Positions 7,828 to 17,070 of a DNA stretch of 39,555 nucleotides are shown piece by piece; position 1 is the stretch's first letter; every line of letters starts with the position of its first letter. Under the pieces are notes generated by a model. It was not told the origin of the DNA. It saw only the letters and a program-made list of their open reading frames with translations, and did no database searches. Origin of the DNA: an uncultured bacterium (lineage in GTDB: Bacteria > Cyanobacteriota > Vampirovibrionia > Gastranaerophilales > Gastranaerophilaceae); NCBI GenBank assembly GCA_900550295.1, contig URRM01000005.1, forward strand, positions 1 through 39,555. Reading direction: 5' to 3'. The position numbers were made by a program, and so were the translations under genes.

Positions 7828-8526
7828 ATGGAGAGAAGTTTAAAACAAGGAAGTGGAAATAATCCTTTCAGTTCTGGAGAAAGGCTAAAACGAGCAACAA
7901 GCCCATTTGCTATAGATGGGTTCGATTCTGCTATGCTTGAAGATAGAGCCTATTTAAAATTAGACGATGAAATGTTAAAACTTGAGTATAGGATAAATAA
8001 CTTAGAAGAGGACTTAATGATTATTGACGAAGAAATTGTTTCAGCCCTAAACATTGACGATCAGTCGAGAGCAGAATTGTTAAAGGAAAAGAAAAAAGCT
8101 ATTGAAAAGGAATTAGAAAACCTCAACGATAGGTATTTTGACATTGGCGCAATGTCAAAGTTTACAACAATTATTTCAGGATTATTTAGACGAAAACCTA
8201 AAAATGGTAAATCTATTAAAGAAAAAATTTCATACTTTATTTCAAAGTATATTTTTGCAACAGTTTCAAAACGTTTAAATTTCACATTTAATTTGAGAGA
8301 ATCTTTATCAAAACTTTCTGATATAAACAGAAGCGTTGATGAATTAATTAGCCTAAGAATACCATTTGGAGGGCTTACCGGTCGTTATGAAAAATTAACA
8401 AGCTACATAAACAAGGCAAATGACATTCACGCAAAAATTTCTCATGACGTAAACAGATTTGAAGAAACACAAATTAAACCAACATCTGTAAAAACTGCAG
8501 GTAAATTATTAGATGTAACTCAATAG
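7828..8526 (+). CDS. Conserved-looking coiled-coil hypothetical protein (232 aa)
   Basis: Not recognised. Residues 1-35 are polar and Ser/Gly-rich. A long charged coiled coil (about 37-105, heptad-like EMLKLEYRINNLEEDLMIIDEEI) follows. A basic amphipathic region (SGLFRRKPKNGKSIKEKISYFISKYIF) could touch membrane or nucleic acid. A second helical region ends the protein. No signal peptide. No Shine-Dalgarno precedes ATG 7828, and a -10-like CATAAT (7815-7820) ends 7 nt before it, which suggests a leaderless transcript like others in this window. An intrinsic terminator follows the stop. Confidence 0.65.
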   Translation: MERSLKQGSGNNPFSSGERLKRATSPFAIDGFDSAMLEDRAYLKLDDEMLKLEYRINNLEEDLMIIDEEIVSALNIDDQSRAELLKEKKKAIEKELENLNDRYFDIGAMSKFTTIISGLFRRKPKNGKSIKEKISYFISKYIFATVSKRLNFTFNLRESLSKLSDINRSVDELISLRIPFGGLTGRYEKLTSYINKANDIHAKISHDVNRFEETQIKPTSVKTAGKLLDVTQ

Positions 8527-8555
8527 GATACAATCCAATTAGCACGACATAAAAG

Positions 8556-8583
8556 AAAAAGCACAATTTATTTGTGCTTTTTT
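8556..8583 (+). terminator. Intrinsic terminator
   Basis: AAAAAGCACAA pairs with TTGTGCTTTTT around a 5-nt loop, followed by more T. It ends the nifU-nifS-hypothetical unit, and its right arm doubles as the -35 region of gatA. Confidence 0.8.
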
Positions 8584-8600
8584 GCTGTTTGAATTATAAT
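8572..8600 (+). promoter_or_regulatory. gatA promoter overlapping the upstream terminator
   Basis: TTGTGC (8572-8577) and TATAAT (8595-8600) are exactly 17 bp apart. The -35 lies in the descending arm of the terminator hairpin, so termination and initiation share DNA. Confidence 0.6.
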
Positions 8601-8629
8601 AAACATATAAATATTTTAAGGAGAACACA

Positions 8630-10093
8630 ATGGAAGAAATCTTGAAAAAGAGTGCCACTGAACAACGTAAGGCATTGTTAAATAAAGAAATTTCAGCAGT
8701 TGAACTGGCTGAAGCTACATTCAAAAGAATTGATGAAGTTGAGCCAAAAGTTAAAGCATTCAACTCTTTAACTAAAGAAACAGCAATGGAAACTGCTAAA
8801 AAAGTTGATGAAAAAATCGCAAAAGGAGAAGAATTACCATTATTAGCTGGTATTCCTCTAGTTTTAAAAGACAATATGAACTTGGTTGGTTCAAAAACAA
8901 CAGCTTCTAGTAAAATTCTGGAAAATTTTGTATCACCATACAACGCAACAATTACAGACAAATTATTAAACAATTTAGTTCCAATCGTTGCAAAAGCAAA
9001 TCTTGACGAATTCGCTATGGGTAGTTCAAACGAAAACTCTGCATTCGGTAAAGTTCACAACCCTTGGAATTTAAACAAGGTTCCGGGAGGTTCTTCCGGC
9101 GGTTCTGCAGCATCAGTTGCAGCTTGCGAAGCAACATTATCACTTGGCTCTGATACTGGTGGAAGTATCCGTCTTCCTGCAAGTTTCTGCGGTATCGTTG
9201 GTATGAAACCTACATATGGTAGAGTATCAAGATATGGTTTAATCGCTTTCGCTTCATCATTAGATCAAATTGGTCCATTTGCAAGAACTGTTGAAGATGC
9301 AGCAAACTTATTACAAGTAATTTCAGGCTTAGATCCTAAAGATTCAACATCTTTAGATGTTCCTGTTGAAGATTACTCAAAGAGCTTGAACAATGACATT
9401 AAAGGCAGAAAAATCGGCGTTATTAAAGAACTAATGGGCGAAGGTCTTTCTGATGATGTTAGAAAAGCCATTGAAATGGCTATTGAAACTTACAAGAAAC
9501 AAGGTGCTGAAATTGTTGAGATTTCATTACCAACATTAAAATATTCAATCGGAATTTACTACATCTTAGCAACAGCTGAATGTAGTTCAAACTTAGCAAG
9601 ATTTGATGGTGTAAGATATGGTCACAGATGTGCAGATGCTTCTTGTTTACTTGACATGTACACCAAAACAAGAGCAGAAGGATTTGGACCGGAAGTTAAA
9701 CGTAGAATTATGTTAGGAACTTATGCACTATCTTCAGGTTACTATGATGCATATTACAAAAAAGCACAACAAATGAGAAGATTAGTTAAAGAAGACTTTG
9801 ATAAAGCATTCACACAAGTTGATGCTCTAATCTCTCCAACTTGTCCAAATACAGCTTTCGACATCGGTGCAAGAACAGAAGATCCATTAGCAATGTACTT
9901 AACAGATATTGCAACAATTTCTGCAAACTTGGCAGGTATCCCAGGTATTAGTATTCCAGCCGGTTTTGATTCTGACGGTATGCCTATCGGTTTACAAATT
10001 CTAACACCTCAACTAAAAGAAGCTGATTTATTTAACTTCTCTTACAAATTTGAACAAGAACACGATTACTACAAACAAATCGCTAATGTTTAA
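8630..10093 (+). CDS. gatA: Glu/Asp-tRNA amidotransferase subunit A
   Basis: Amidase-signature enzyme, 487 aa. The Ser-cisSer-Lys triad is present: K80 in LVLKDN, S155 in GGSSGGSAA, S179 in GSDTGGSIRLPASFCG. It hydrolyses glutamine and channels ammonia to GatB, which amidates Glu-tRNA(Gln) and/or Asp-tRNA(Asn). AAGGAG 6 nt before ATG. gatB is 3.8 kb away on the other strand and gatC is not in the window, so the GatCAB genes are dispersed here. A very strong terminator follows directly. Confidence 0.95.
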   Translation: MEEILKKSATEQRKALLNKEISAVELAEATFKRIDEVEPKVKAFNSLTKETAMETAKKVDEKIAKGEELPLLAGIPLVLKDNMNLVGSKTTASSKILENFVSPYNATITDKLLNNLVPIVAKANLDEFAMGSSNENSAFGKVHNPWNLNKVPGGSSGGSAASVAACEATLSLGSDTGGSIRLPASFCGIVGMKPTYGRVSRYGLIAFASSLDQIGPFARTVEDAANLLQVISGLDPKDSTSLDVPVEDYSKSLNNDIKGRKIGVIKELMGEGLSDDVRKAIEMAIETYKKQGAEIVEISLPTLKYSIGIYYILATAECSSNLARFDGVRYGHRCADASCLLDMYTKTRAEGFGPEVKRRIMLGTYALSSGYYDAYYKKAQQMRRLVKEDFDKAFTQVDALISPTCPNTAFDIGARTEDPLAMYLTDIATISANLAGIPGISIPAGFDSDGMPIGLQILTPQLKEADLFNFSYKFEQEHDYYKQIANV

Positions 10094-10107
10094 GTTTAAC
10101 AACATAC

Positions 10108-10146
10108 AAGAGGCGCCGTTGGTAAATGCCAACGGCGCCTCTTTAT
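10108..10146 (+). terminator. Strong GC-rich terminator between convergent genes
   Basis: A perfect 15-bp stem (10108-10122 with 10129-10143, core GAGGCGCCGTTGG) around a 6-nt loop, followed by CTTTATT. It is by far the most GC-rich hairpin in this AT-rich window. It ends gatA and may also serve the leftward DHH gene. Confidence 0.9.
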
Positions 10147-10166
10147 TAATAAACTATATCAAAAAA

Positions 10167-11102
10167 TTAATGAACGTAAGTATTAATTTTTTCAATAATA
10201 TCTTTTAGAACTGCGTTTGCTTTATCGTGGTATACTTGGCAAGTACCAGCGTTTCTATGTCCGCCACCACCGTGTTCAGCCATTAATTCAGCAACATTTA
10301 ATTGAGATGTTCTGTTAATTACTGATTTACCAACTGCAAATACAGTCTTTTTACCGTCATTGCTCATAATCTTATGGATTGAAATATTGCATTGAGGGAA
10401 TAGAGTGTAAATCATAAATCTATTACCAACATGAATTACATCTTCATCTTTGTAATTTACGATTACAACTTCACCGTCAACAGTAGAGCAACGTTTTAAT
10501 TGTTCAATGAACTCAGGTTGTTCAGCTCTGTAGAAGTCAGCTCTTGCTTTTATGTCTGAATCATCTAAAATTTCTTCAATATCAGATTCTTTTTGTAAAA
10601 CTTCTACAACATGTTGCATAAAGTCAAAGTTTTTCAATCTAAAACGAGAATCATATCTGCCTAAACCTGTTCTTGGATCTAAAATATAATTTAGTAGCAA
10701 CCAACCTTTAGGATTTTTAATTTCATCTGCTGTAACGTTACCTGAATCAGCTCTATCAACTGCATCAAGCATTTCAGTCCATTCTTTAGGGAACTTGTCT
10801 GCGCCACCGAAGTATTCATAAATAACTCTTGTTGCTGATTTTGCAACAGGGTTAATAATGTGATTAGAGCGGTGTCCATAGGCTCTAACATCTTCTGAGA
10901 AATGGTGGTCAAAAACAAAGTGAGCATTTTCATTGTATGGTAAATTTGTAATAATATCATTATCTGTCACTTCAATTTTACCATCTTGCATATCTTTTGG
11001 ATGACAAAACTTGATTTCATCAATCATACCAAATTTTTTCAACAATGTAGCTGATATAATACCGTCTAAGTCTGCACGTGTTAACAATCTGTACTTTTTC
11101 AT
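10167..11102 (-). CDS. DHH/DHHA1 family phosphoesterase
   Basis: Motif I RADLDG (residues 9-14), DHH at 65-67, and the DHHA1 substrate-binding GGGGHRNAG beginning near 278. Manganese-dependent phosphoesterases of this type include nanoRNases (NrnA), cyclic-dinucleotide hydrolases and exopolyphosphatases, and the sequence alone does not say which. No membrane or sensory domain is present, so a soluble nanoRNase/pAp phosphatase-like role is the simplest guess. AAAGGA before ATG. It lies 23 nt after the Skp/OmpH-like gene and is probably cotranscribed with it. Confidence 0.85.
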   Translation of the reverse strand: MKKYRLLTRADLDGIISATLLKKFGMIDEIKFCHPKDMQDGKIEVTDNDIITNLPYNENAHFVFDHHFSEDVRAYGHRSNHIINPVAKSATRVIYEYFGGADKFPKEWTEMLDAVDRADSGNVTADEIKNPKGWLLLNYILDPRTGLGRYDSRFRLKNFDFMQHVVEVLQKESDIEEILDDSDIKARADFYRAEQPEFIEQLKRCSTVDGEVVIVNYKDEDVIHVGNRFMIYTLFPQCNISIHKIMSNDGKKTVFAVGKSVINRTSQLNVAELMAEHGGGGHRNAGTCQVYHDKANAVLKDIIEKINTYVH

Positions 11103-11125
11103 GTGTTTTTCCTTTACTCTTATTC

Positions 11126-11587
11126 TTACTTAACTAATTTTTGAATTTCTGCGGTAATATCATTTCCGCCATACAATACAATGCCCTTTGCTAAAACTAA
11201 ATCATATCCTGATTTTTTAGCTTGAGTTTGAATTGTTGCTGAAATTGATTTATCAATATCAGCTAATTTTTTTGCATAAACTTTATCATTTTCAGTTTTA
11301 ATTTTTATAACTGAATCTTCTGCTTTTTTCATAATTTCATTGCGTTTTTTAACGTCTTTTTCTTTCAATGCTTGATTTTGCGCATTATCATAAATTTTCT
11401 TAATTTGTTCCATTTTTCCTTGTTGCTCTTTCTTCAAAGTCGCAACTTGTTTTGATGATGAAACAACTTTTGCAACGTCAACTACAGCAACTTTATAATT
11501 TGCCGGAACATTAGACATAGCAAAGTTATTGACACATAGTCCGAACATAAATGCTATTAAAGTAAGAGGTACCATTTTCTTAAACAT
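11126..11587 (-). CDS. Skp/OmpH-family periplasmic chaperone
   Basis: Signal peptide at 1-23 (hydrophobic LTLIAFMFGLCV), then the OmpH pattern: KVAVVDVAKVVSSSK, a long Lys/Glu/Gln coiled coil (about 50-115), and the C-terminal return strand YDLVLAKGIVLYGGNDIT. 153 aa is typical. Skp-type chaperones hold unfolded outer-membrane proteins in the periplasm, so the gene supports a diderm envelope. AAGGAG precedes ATG. It is the first gene of a likely two-gene unit with the DHH phosphoesterase. Confidence 0.85.
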   Translation of the reverse strand: MFKKMVPLTLIAFMFGLCVNNFAMSNVPANYKVAVVDVAKVVSSSKQVATLKKEQQGKMEQIKKIYDNAQNQALKEKDVKKRNEIMKKAEDSVIKIKTENDKVYAKKLADIDKSISATIQTQAKKSGYDLVLAKGIVLYGGNDITAEIQKLVK

Positions 11588-11689
11588 ATTAACTCTCCTT
11601 TTGTTTTAAGATACAGTATAACTTATTTATAATTGTAATATAAACAAAATAATATTGTCTAATATGTTAAATACACTTAACCTAAAAGG

Positions 11690-12739
11690 CTAAAATACCA
11701 AACCTGTCCAGTCGAATTCAAATGGTATAACTGTCTTACCCTTTTTGTCTATAAATCCCCACTTGTTGTTTAATAATACAGCTGCAATTCCATCTCTAAA
11801 ACTACTTGTTGCAGAGTATTTCACTGAAATTACGGGTTCTCCATTTTTATCTGCAAATCCACAAGTCGTCGGATTTACACAAATTTCAGCAAGACCTTCT
11901 GAAAAAGCTGATGCAATACTATATGATTTTCCGAAAATATTTTCACCGTTTTCATCAATATAATACCAACGAGTGTCTGAACCTTGAACTGCTCCAATTC
12001 CTTCCGAGAAATCGACAGTCCAAATATATTTAAAAGGTAACACTTCTCTACCTTTTTTATCAATATACCCACAACGAATTGCATTATTGATATTTGGCAT
12101 AATTTTACAAGCACTAATCTTGTCACCGGCAAGCACACCCAAAGCTTCATAGTCAATTGGAATAACTATTTTACCTCTTGTATTAATAGCACCCCAATTA
12201 CCGTCTTTTTCCACGTTTGCTAAACCGTTTACAAAATTGCTTACTCGAGTATATTCAAAAGGAATTACAACCTTATTTGCCTTATTTACATAACCACATT
12301 GACCAATTTCTTTGCAGACCGGTGCTTTGCCATAAGTATAATTATAGGCATACTCATAATCTAAAGGAATTACAATTTTGCCTTTTTTGTTTATATAACC
12401 GCTCTTACTGTCTTTCCTAACTACGGCTAAACCATTTACAAAAGAATAAGCTTCGTCATATTCAAATTTAATTTTAACATTGCCTTTTTTATCAATAAAT
12501 CCGCACTTAAAATCTTCGCAAGCTACCGCTAAACCTTCTTGCAACTGTCCTAAGATTTGGTATTTATAAGGAACAACAACTTTACCTTTACGATTAATAA
12601 AGCCCCATTTATTATTTTTGCAAACATTCAACAAATTAACTTTGTTAGAATTTATTTGTATTAAAAATAGAGTCAATATTGCGATAAAAATAACACAAAT
12701 AAAAATTGCAATCGTAACTATAATGTTTTTATTTTGCAT
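11690..12739 (-). CDS. Membrane-anchored WG-repeat protein with paired cysteines
   Basis: An N-terminal membrane segment (about 6-28) anchors nine WG/KWG repeats, probably outside the cytoplasm. Repeats 1 and 9 keep NKWGFI. In repeats 2, 4, 6 and 8 the Trp is replaced by Cys (C79, C148, C223, C293), and each of these alone carries a second Cys slightly upstream (C74, C142, C211, C287). The only other Cys are C15 in the membrane segment and C40. This pattern suggests a disulfide stapling each altered repeat. AAGGG precedes ATG 12739. The gene lies between the SIS-domain gene and skp, all leftward. Function is unknown; WG proteins are often surface or envelope-linked. Confidence 0.8.
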   Translation of the reverse strand: MQNKNIIVTIAIFICVIFIAILTLFLIQINSNKVNLLNVCKNNKWGFINRKGKVVVPYKYQILGQLQEGLAVACEDFKCGFIDKKGNVKIKFEYDEAYSFVNGLAVVRKDSKSGYINKKGKIVIPLDYEYAYNYTYGKAPVCKEIGQCGYVNKANKVVIPFEYTRVSNFVNGLANVEKDGNWGAINTRGKIVIPIDYEALGVLAGDKISACKIMPNINNAIRCGYIDKKGREVLPFKYIWTVDFSEGIGAVQGSDTRWYYIDENGENIFGKSYSIASAFSEGLAEICVNPTTCGFADKNGEPVISVKYSATSSFRDGIAAVLLNNKWGFIDKKGKTVIPFEFDWTGLVF

Positions 12740-12759
12740 AAAAATCCCTTTTATGTATT

Positions 12760-13827
12760 TTAGTTTTCTTTAACGACCTTAACCAATCCTTTTGGTTTAT
12801 CTACGTTTCGCCCAAGTTTTTTAGCTATTTCCAGTGCCAACATTTGAATCGCAACTGCATTTGAGAACATTCTAAGAGTTGGATCCTCATTCTCAATAGT
12901 TATATTAAAGTTAGGTGTAATTCTTTCATGAGAACGTCCAATTATATAAATTGGAGGATTATAATCTTTTTTGATTTTTTCCAAATTTTTAGCAGATGAA
13001 TAAGAAACCCCTGAAGCTGAAACATAAACTAAAGGTATTTTATTATTCAATACGGCAACATGTCCGTGCATAAATTCACCCAAAATCATTGCTGTAACAT
13101 TCAAATATGATGTTTCTTGAATTTTTAAAGCTGCTTCTTTAGCCAATGCGTAAGAGATTCCATCTGCAGTGATTATGAAATTTTTCTCTTTCTTTAACAT
13201 GCCTGCAAGTTGTTTTATCTTTTTGCTCATATCAAAAGTTTGTAAAATCACGTATGGTAAAGTTTTCAAACTTTGAATTTTATCATTAACGTCAATATTC
13301 TTTATTTGTGCATACTTTAATGTTAACAAATACAAACAAAGCATTTGAGCTGTAAATGATTTTGTTGCCGCAATACTTTTTTCTTCACCTGCATAACAAT
13401 TAATTACATAATCTGCAATTTTTGCAATTGAAGATTTTTCGTTATTTGTAATAACTAAAATCTTCATACCCAATTGTTGTGCACGTTTTGCAGCACGTAA
13501 AGTATCACTGGTTTCACCTGATTGAGTTATAAAGATATAAAGAGTACCTTCATCAACCGGAGCTTTTGGTTTCAACAAATATTCACTTGAATAAATTGCA
13601 CGAGCTGAAATATCAGAAACAGTTCCAAATAAATCTGCTCCGTATCTTGCACAGTGATAAGATGAACCGCTTGCAACCAATACTATTTTTGAAACCTCTT
13701 GAGGAACTTCCATTTCAACTTTATTTTCAACAGAAATATACTCTTCTATAATTTTTCCCAAAATTACAGGTTGTTCGTGAATTTCTAAATCCATGCATGT
13801 TTTTTTATTTGTAATAAAGTTTTCCAT
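12760..13827 (-). CDS. Double-SIS sugar-phosphate isomerase/deaminase (GlmS isomerase half)
   Basis: 355 aa with two SIS domains. SGSSYHCAR (53-61) and TQSGETSDTL (101-110) bind sugar phosphate in the first. LKIQETSYLN with E238 and GEFMHGH (250-256) in the second match GlmS regions around its catalytic Glu. The end, VDKPKGLVKVV, mirrors the GlmS C-terminus. The N-terminal glutaminase domain of GlmS (about 240 aa, catalytic Cys2) is absent, so glutamine-dependent synthesis is not expected. A NagB-II-type glucosamine-6-phosphate deaminase, or an ammonia-using isomerase, is more likely. A lone GAGG precedes ATG. It follows gatB by 25 nt. Confidence 0.85.
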   Translation of the reverse strand: MENFITNKKTCMDLEIHEQPVILGKIIEEYISVENKVEMEVPQEVSKIVLVASGSSYHCARYGADLFGTVSDISARAIYSSEYLLKPKAPVDEGTLYIFITQSGETSDTLRAAKRAQQLGMKILVITNNEKSSIAKIADYVINCYAGEEKSIAATKSFTAQMLCLYLLTLKYAQIKNIDVNDKIQSLKTLPYVILQTFDMSKKIKQLAGMLKKEKNFIITADGISYALAKEAALKIQETSYLNVTAMILGEFMHGHVAVLNNKIPLVYVSASGVSYSSAKNLEKIKKDYNPPIYIIGRSHERITPNFNITIENEDPTLRMFSNAVAIQMLALEIAKKLGRNVDKPKGLVKVVKEN

Positions 13828-13852
13828 TGAAGCCTCTTTCTCAGTTTAGCTA

Positions 13853-15295
13853 TTAACCTAATAATTCTTTTAAAATTTGGTTAACACTTTGAGGGTTTGC
13901 TCTACCTTTTGTTTCTTTCATTACTTGACCTACAAAGAAACCGAATAATTTATCTTTACCACCTCTATAAGCTTCAACTTGGCTTGGGTTAGCATCAATA
14001 ATTTTTTGAGCGATTTCTTTAATTGCGCCTGTATCGGAAATTTGGCTTAAACCTTTCTTTTCTACAATAGCAGAAGCTTTTTCGCCGTTTTCCATCATTT
14101 CAACAATAATTTGTTTACCAATATTGTTAGAAATTGTAGCCTTTTCAATTAAGCTAATTAATTCAACCAAGTTTTCCGGTGTTAATTTTGTTTCATTGAT
14201 AGAAAGTTTTTGTTCTTTTAAGTAAGCTGCAACTTCACCCATTAAGAAGTTTACTGCAATTTTCGGATTACCGCCGGCTTTTAGAACTTCATCAAAGAAC
14301 ATAGCTAATTCATATTGAGCAACAATTACGCTTGCATCATATTCGCTTAAACCTAAATCCATATAACGTTGACGTTTTTGTTCCGGTAATTCAGGCATTG
14401 TAGCTTTAACTCTATCAATCCATTCTTGAGAGATTTCTAATGGCATTAAATCAGGTTCAGGGAAGTATCTGTAATCGTGAGCATCTTCTTTACCACGCAT
14501 TGAACGTGTTACACCTGCATTATCATCCCATAATCTTGTTTCTTGAACAACTTCTTCGCCGTCTTCAACAAGTTCAATTTGTCTGTCAATTTCATATTCT
14601 AATGCTCTTTCTAATGCTTTGAAAGAGTTTACGTTTTTAATTTCTGCACGAGTACCGAATTTGTTAGAACCTTTAGGCATAATTGAAATGTTAGCATCAC
14701 ATCTCATTGAACCTTCTTCTAAGTTACCGTCACAAACACCTACGTAACGTACAATGTTTCTTAATTCTTCCATGTACTCACGAGCTTCTTGAGGAGAGCG
14801 CATATCCGGTTCTGATACGATTTCTAATAACGGAGTTCCGGCTCTGTTTAAGTCAACTAAAGAGTATGAAGAACCCGCCAAACCATCAGCACCTGCGTGA
14901 ACTAATTTACCTGCATCTTCTTCTAAGTGAGCTCTTGTAATGCCGATTTTTTTACCGTTTACCATTAAGTAACCTTTACCACAAATTGGTTCATCATATT
15001 GAGAAATTTGGTAACCTTTTGGTAAATCAGGATAGAAATATTGTTTTCTATCAAATTTACATTTATTAGCAATTTCACAGTTTAAAGCTAAACCTGTTAA
15101 AATACCCATATCTACAACAGCTCTGTTTAGCACCGGCAAAACACCAGGCATACCTAATGTAATAGGGCTGATTTGTGTATTTTGTTCATTACCGAATTCA
15201 CAACCATCAGGTGCAAATATCTTTGTATTAGTTTTTAATTGAGCGTGTACTTCTAAGCCAATTACGACTTCATATTTTTCTCTTAAATCTTCCAT
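13853..15295 (-). CDS. gatB: Glu/Asp-tRNA amidotransferase subunit B
   Basis: 480 aa. Family signatures: YEVVIGLEVHAQLKT (9-23), FDRKQYFYPDLPKGYQISQY, LEEDAGKL, RAGTPLLEIVSEPDMRSPQEA, and DYRYFPEPDLMPL. The C-terminal YqeY-like helical tail runs to the end (VNQILKELLG). It is the kinase/transamidase subunit that activates Glu-tRNA(Gln) or Asp-tRNA(Asn) and receives ammonia from GatA. AGGAG precedes ATG. It heads a leftward run with the SIS-domain gene (25-nt gap). gatA is nearby but opposite in direction. Confidence 0.95.
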   Translation of the reverse strand: MEDLREKYEVVIGLEVHAQLKTNTKIFAPDGCEFGNEQNTQISPITLGMPGVLPVLNRAVVDMGILTGLALNCEIANKCKFDRKQYFYPDLPKGYQISQYDEPICGKGYLMVNGKKIGITRAHLEEDAGKLVHAGADGLAGSSYSLVDLNRAGTPLLEIVSEPDMRSPQEAREYMEELRNIVRYVGVCDGNLEEGSMRCDANISIMPKGSNKFGTRAEIKNVNSFKALERALEYEIDRQIELVEDGEEVVQETRLWDDNAGVTRSMRGKEDAHDYRYFPEPDLMPLEISQEWIDRVKATMPELPEQKRQRYMDLGLSEYDASVIVAQYELAMFFDEVLKAGGNPKIAVNFLMGEVAAYLKEQKLSINETKLTPENLVELISLIEKATISNNIGKQIIVEMMENGEKASAIVEKKGLSQISDTGAIKEIAQKIIDANPSQVEAYRGGKDKLFGFFVGQVMKETKGRANPQSVNQILKELLG

Positions 15296-15342
15296 TTTTA
15301 TCTCCTGAAATTTTTTCTTTTATTTTACCACAAACATTCAAA

Positions 15343-17067
15343 TTATTGTTTTTCATATACAAAAATTGAATATCCGCCATTTTGAACTTGAATATAACCT
15401 AAAGGTTTCAACTCTTGTTGTGCAATGTCTAAGCTATCTTTAGTGACTTTTGCCATCATCAAAACAAACAAATTCATATTTTTATAAGTATTTACATCTT
15501 TAAGCATTTGCCAATTTTCAAGCAATGGCATTGTAAAGCTATCTCGATAAGAAATAAATATCAACCTGTCACCTTTATTCATTCTATTAAGATAATTTTG
15601 TTTTAAATTTCTGTAATATGTTTCGAATACAATATTTTGAGCAACATAATCATACATTAAGCTTTTAACATTTTTCTTATCAATATCTTTTGTACCAAAA
15701 TAAAATTCAATAGAGTCTTCACCTTTCAACAAAAGCATGTCATCAGCTTCAAACGGAATATAAATTCCATGAGGAACATACCTCATAACTTTTGATCCAG
15801 AATAAGGTATCAAAACATAATCAGAATCCTTTATTTGAACTTGCTCTTCTAAAATTTTTGGCAACTCACCCAATTCTACCCTTGGATTTGTAAAAATATT
15901 AATCGGAACGATGTAAAAATATACATAATTTATAAAAATCCATACTGAAAATAAGATAAAATGTAAATTTTTCCAATTTAACAAACTTAAGCCATAACAA
16001 GCTGAACACATTATAACAGGATAAATTATTGTAGAGTATCTTGTTAAAAATGCCATTTTACCCATTGATGCTAAAACTAAAGACAAAATTAAAAATAACA
16101 ATGATGGTATTAAAAAACAATATAAAACTTTATTTTTAGAAAACAAACTTCTTACAAAACCAATAAAACCTACGAAAATTGGAATAGCTACCAATACAAA
16201 GTAGCTTGGAATTTTCATTTTGTCAAAAATATTGCCATAAACATTTATTTCTCTGGTCATAAGTTGATAATTTTCGTTTGAGAAATATGTTTCAAGCATA
16301 TCAAACAAAACTTTCCAATCAAAAAAATAAATATCTCTGGTAAATGAACAGATTTCGCTATTAAAAACAAGAGCATTATAAATCATCACAGCAATTACAG
16401 GAATTGAAATACAAAGCAATATAGAAAAATATTTTGCCATTTTCACAATTTTATCTCTACGTTTTAAACATAGGTAAACAATAGCAAAAAGAGCATACAT
16501 AAGAGTCAACATGCCTGTCGCACTAAATGTATAAATCAAGAGCGAATGAAAAATTATGAATGACCAAATATACTTTTTATCAAAGTTTTCCAACATTTTT
16601 GCAAAGCAAAATGCACTTAATAAAGACAAAACAAAAACCATTCCATAAAAACGAACCTCAACAGAATAATAAATTCCCCATGCGTTAATTGATAACAAAA
16701 TTGCAGCAAAGTAGCCGACTGTTTTGTTAAACAAGCTTTTCATCGTATAAAATGCTATTGGGATAAGAGGTAACGTCAGAAACAAAGTGCAGGAATGCAT
16801 TGAAATATCACTTTGTCCAAATATCTTCATCCAAAAATGTAAAATAATAAAATATAAAGGCATGTGAATGTCCTGCTTTACAAGTTCCAAAACTGTATCA
16901 ATCACATTATTTTTTGACGCAAAATACCAAGAATAAAGTTCATCTAACCATAAATCACCATAATTTTGTAACATAATAAATCTTAAAACTAAAGCAAAAA
17001 AGGTTATGACTGCAACCATTGCAGTTTCTCGATAATTATTTTTTAAGTATTCTTTTATTTTACTCAT
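15343..17067 (-). CDS. GT-C (PMT/ArnT-like, GT39) glycosyltransferase, copy 2
   Basis: 574 aa integral membrane protein with about 10-12 hydrophobic helices. The first extracytoplasmic loop has the GT-C acidic motif GDLWLDELYSW (D42, E43), and DIHMPLYFIILHFWM follows, as in bacterial PMT/ArnT-like enzymes using polyprenyl-phosphate sugars. The last 170 residues form a soluble domain. Likely role: transfer of a lipid-linked sugar to an envelope glycan or protein; the acceptor is unknown. Only 3 nt separate it from the stop of its paralog. Its start has just a weak GGGAA about 10 nt upstream, suggesting coupling. Confidence 0.85.
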   Translation of the reverse strand: MSKIKEYLKNNYRETAMVAVITFFALVLRFIMLQNYGDLWLDELYSWYFASKNNVIDTVLELVKQDIHMPLYFIILHFWMKIFGQSDISMHSCTLFLTLPLIPIAFYTMKSLFNKTVGYFAAILLSINAWGIYYSVEVRFYGMVFVLSLLSAFCFAKMLENFDKKYIWSFIIFHSLLIYTFSATGMLTLMYALFAIVYLCLKRRDKIVKMAKYFSILLCISIPVIAVMIYNALVFNSEICSFTRDIYFFDWKVLFDMLETYFSNENYQLMTREINVYGNIFDKMKIPSYFVLVAIPIFVGFIGFVRSLFSKNKVLYCFLIPSLLFLILSLVLASMGKMAFLTRYSTIIYPVIMCSACYGLSLLNWKNLHFILFSVWIFINYVYFYIVPINIFTNPRVELGELPKILEEQVQIKDSDYVLIPYSGSKVMRYVPHGIYIPFEADDMLLLKGEDSIEFYFGTKDIDKKNVKSLMYDYVAQNIVFETYYRNLKQNYLNRMNKGDRLIFISYRDSFTMPLLENWQMLKDVNTYKNMNLFVLMMAKVTKDSLDIAQQELKPLGYIQVQNGGYSIFVYEKQ

Positions 17068-17070
17068 TTT

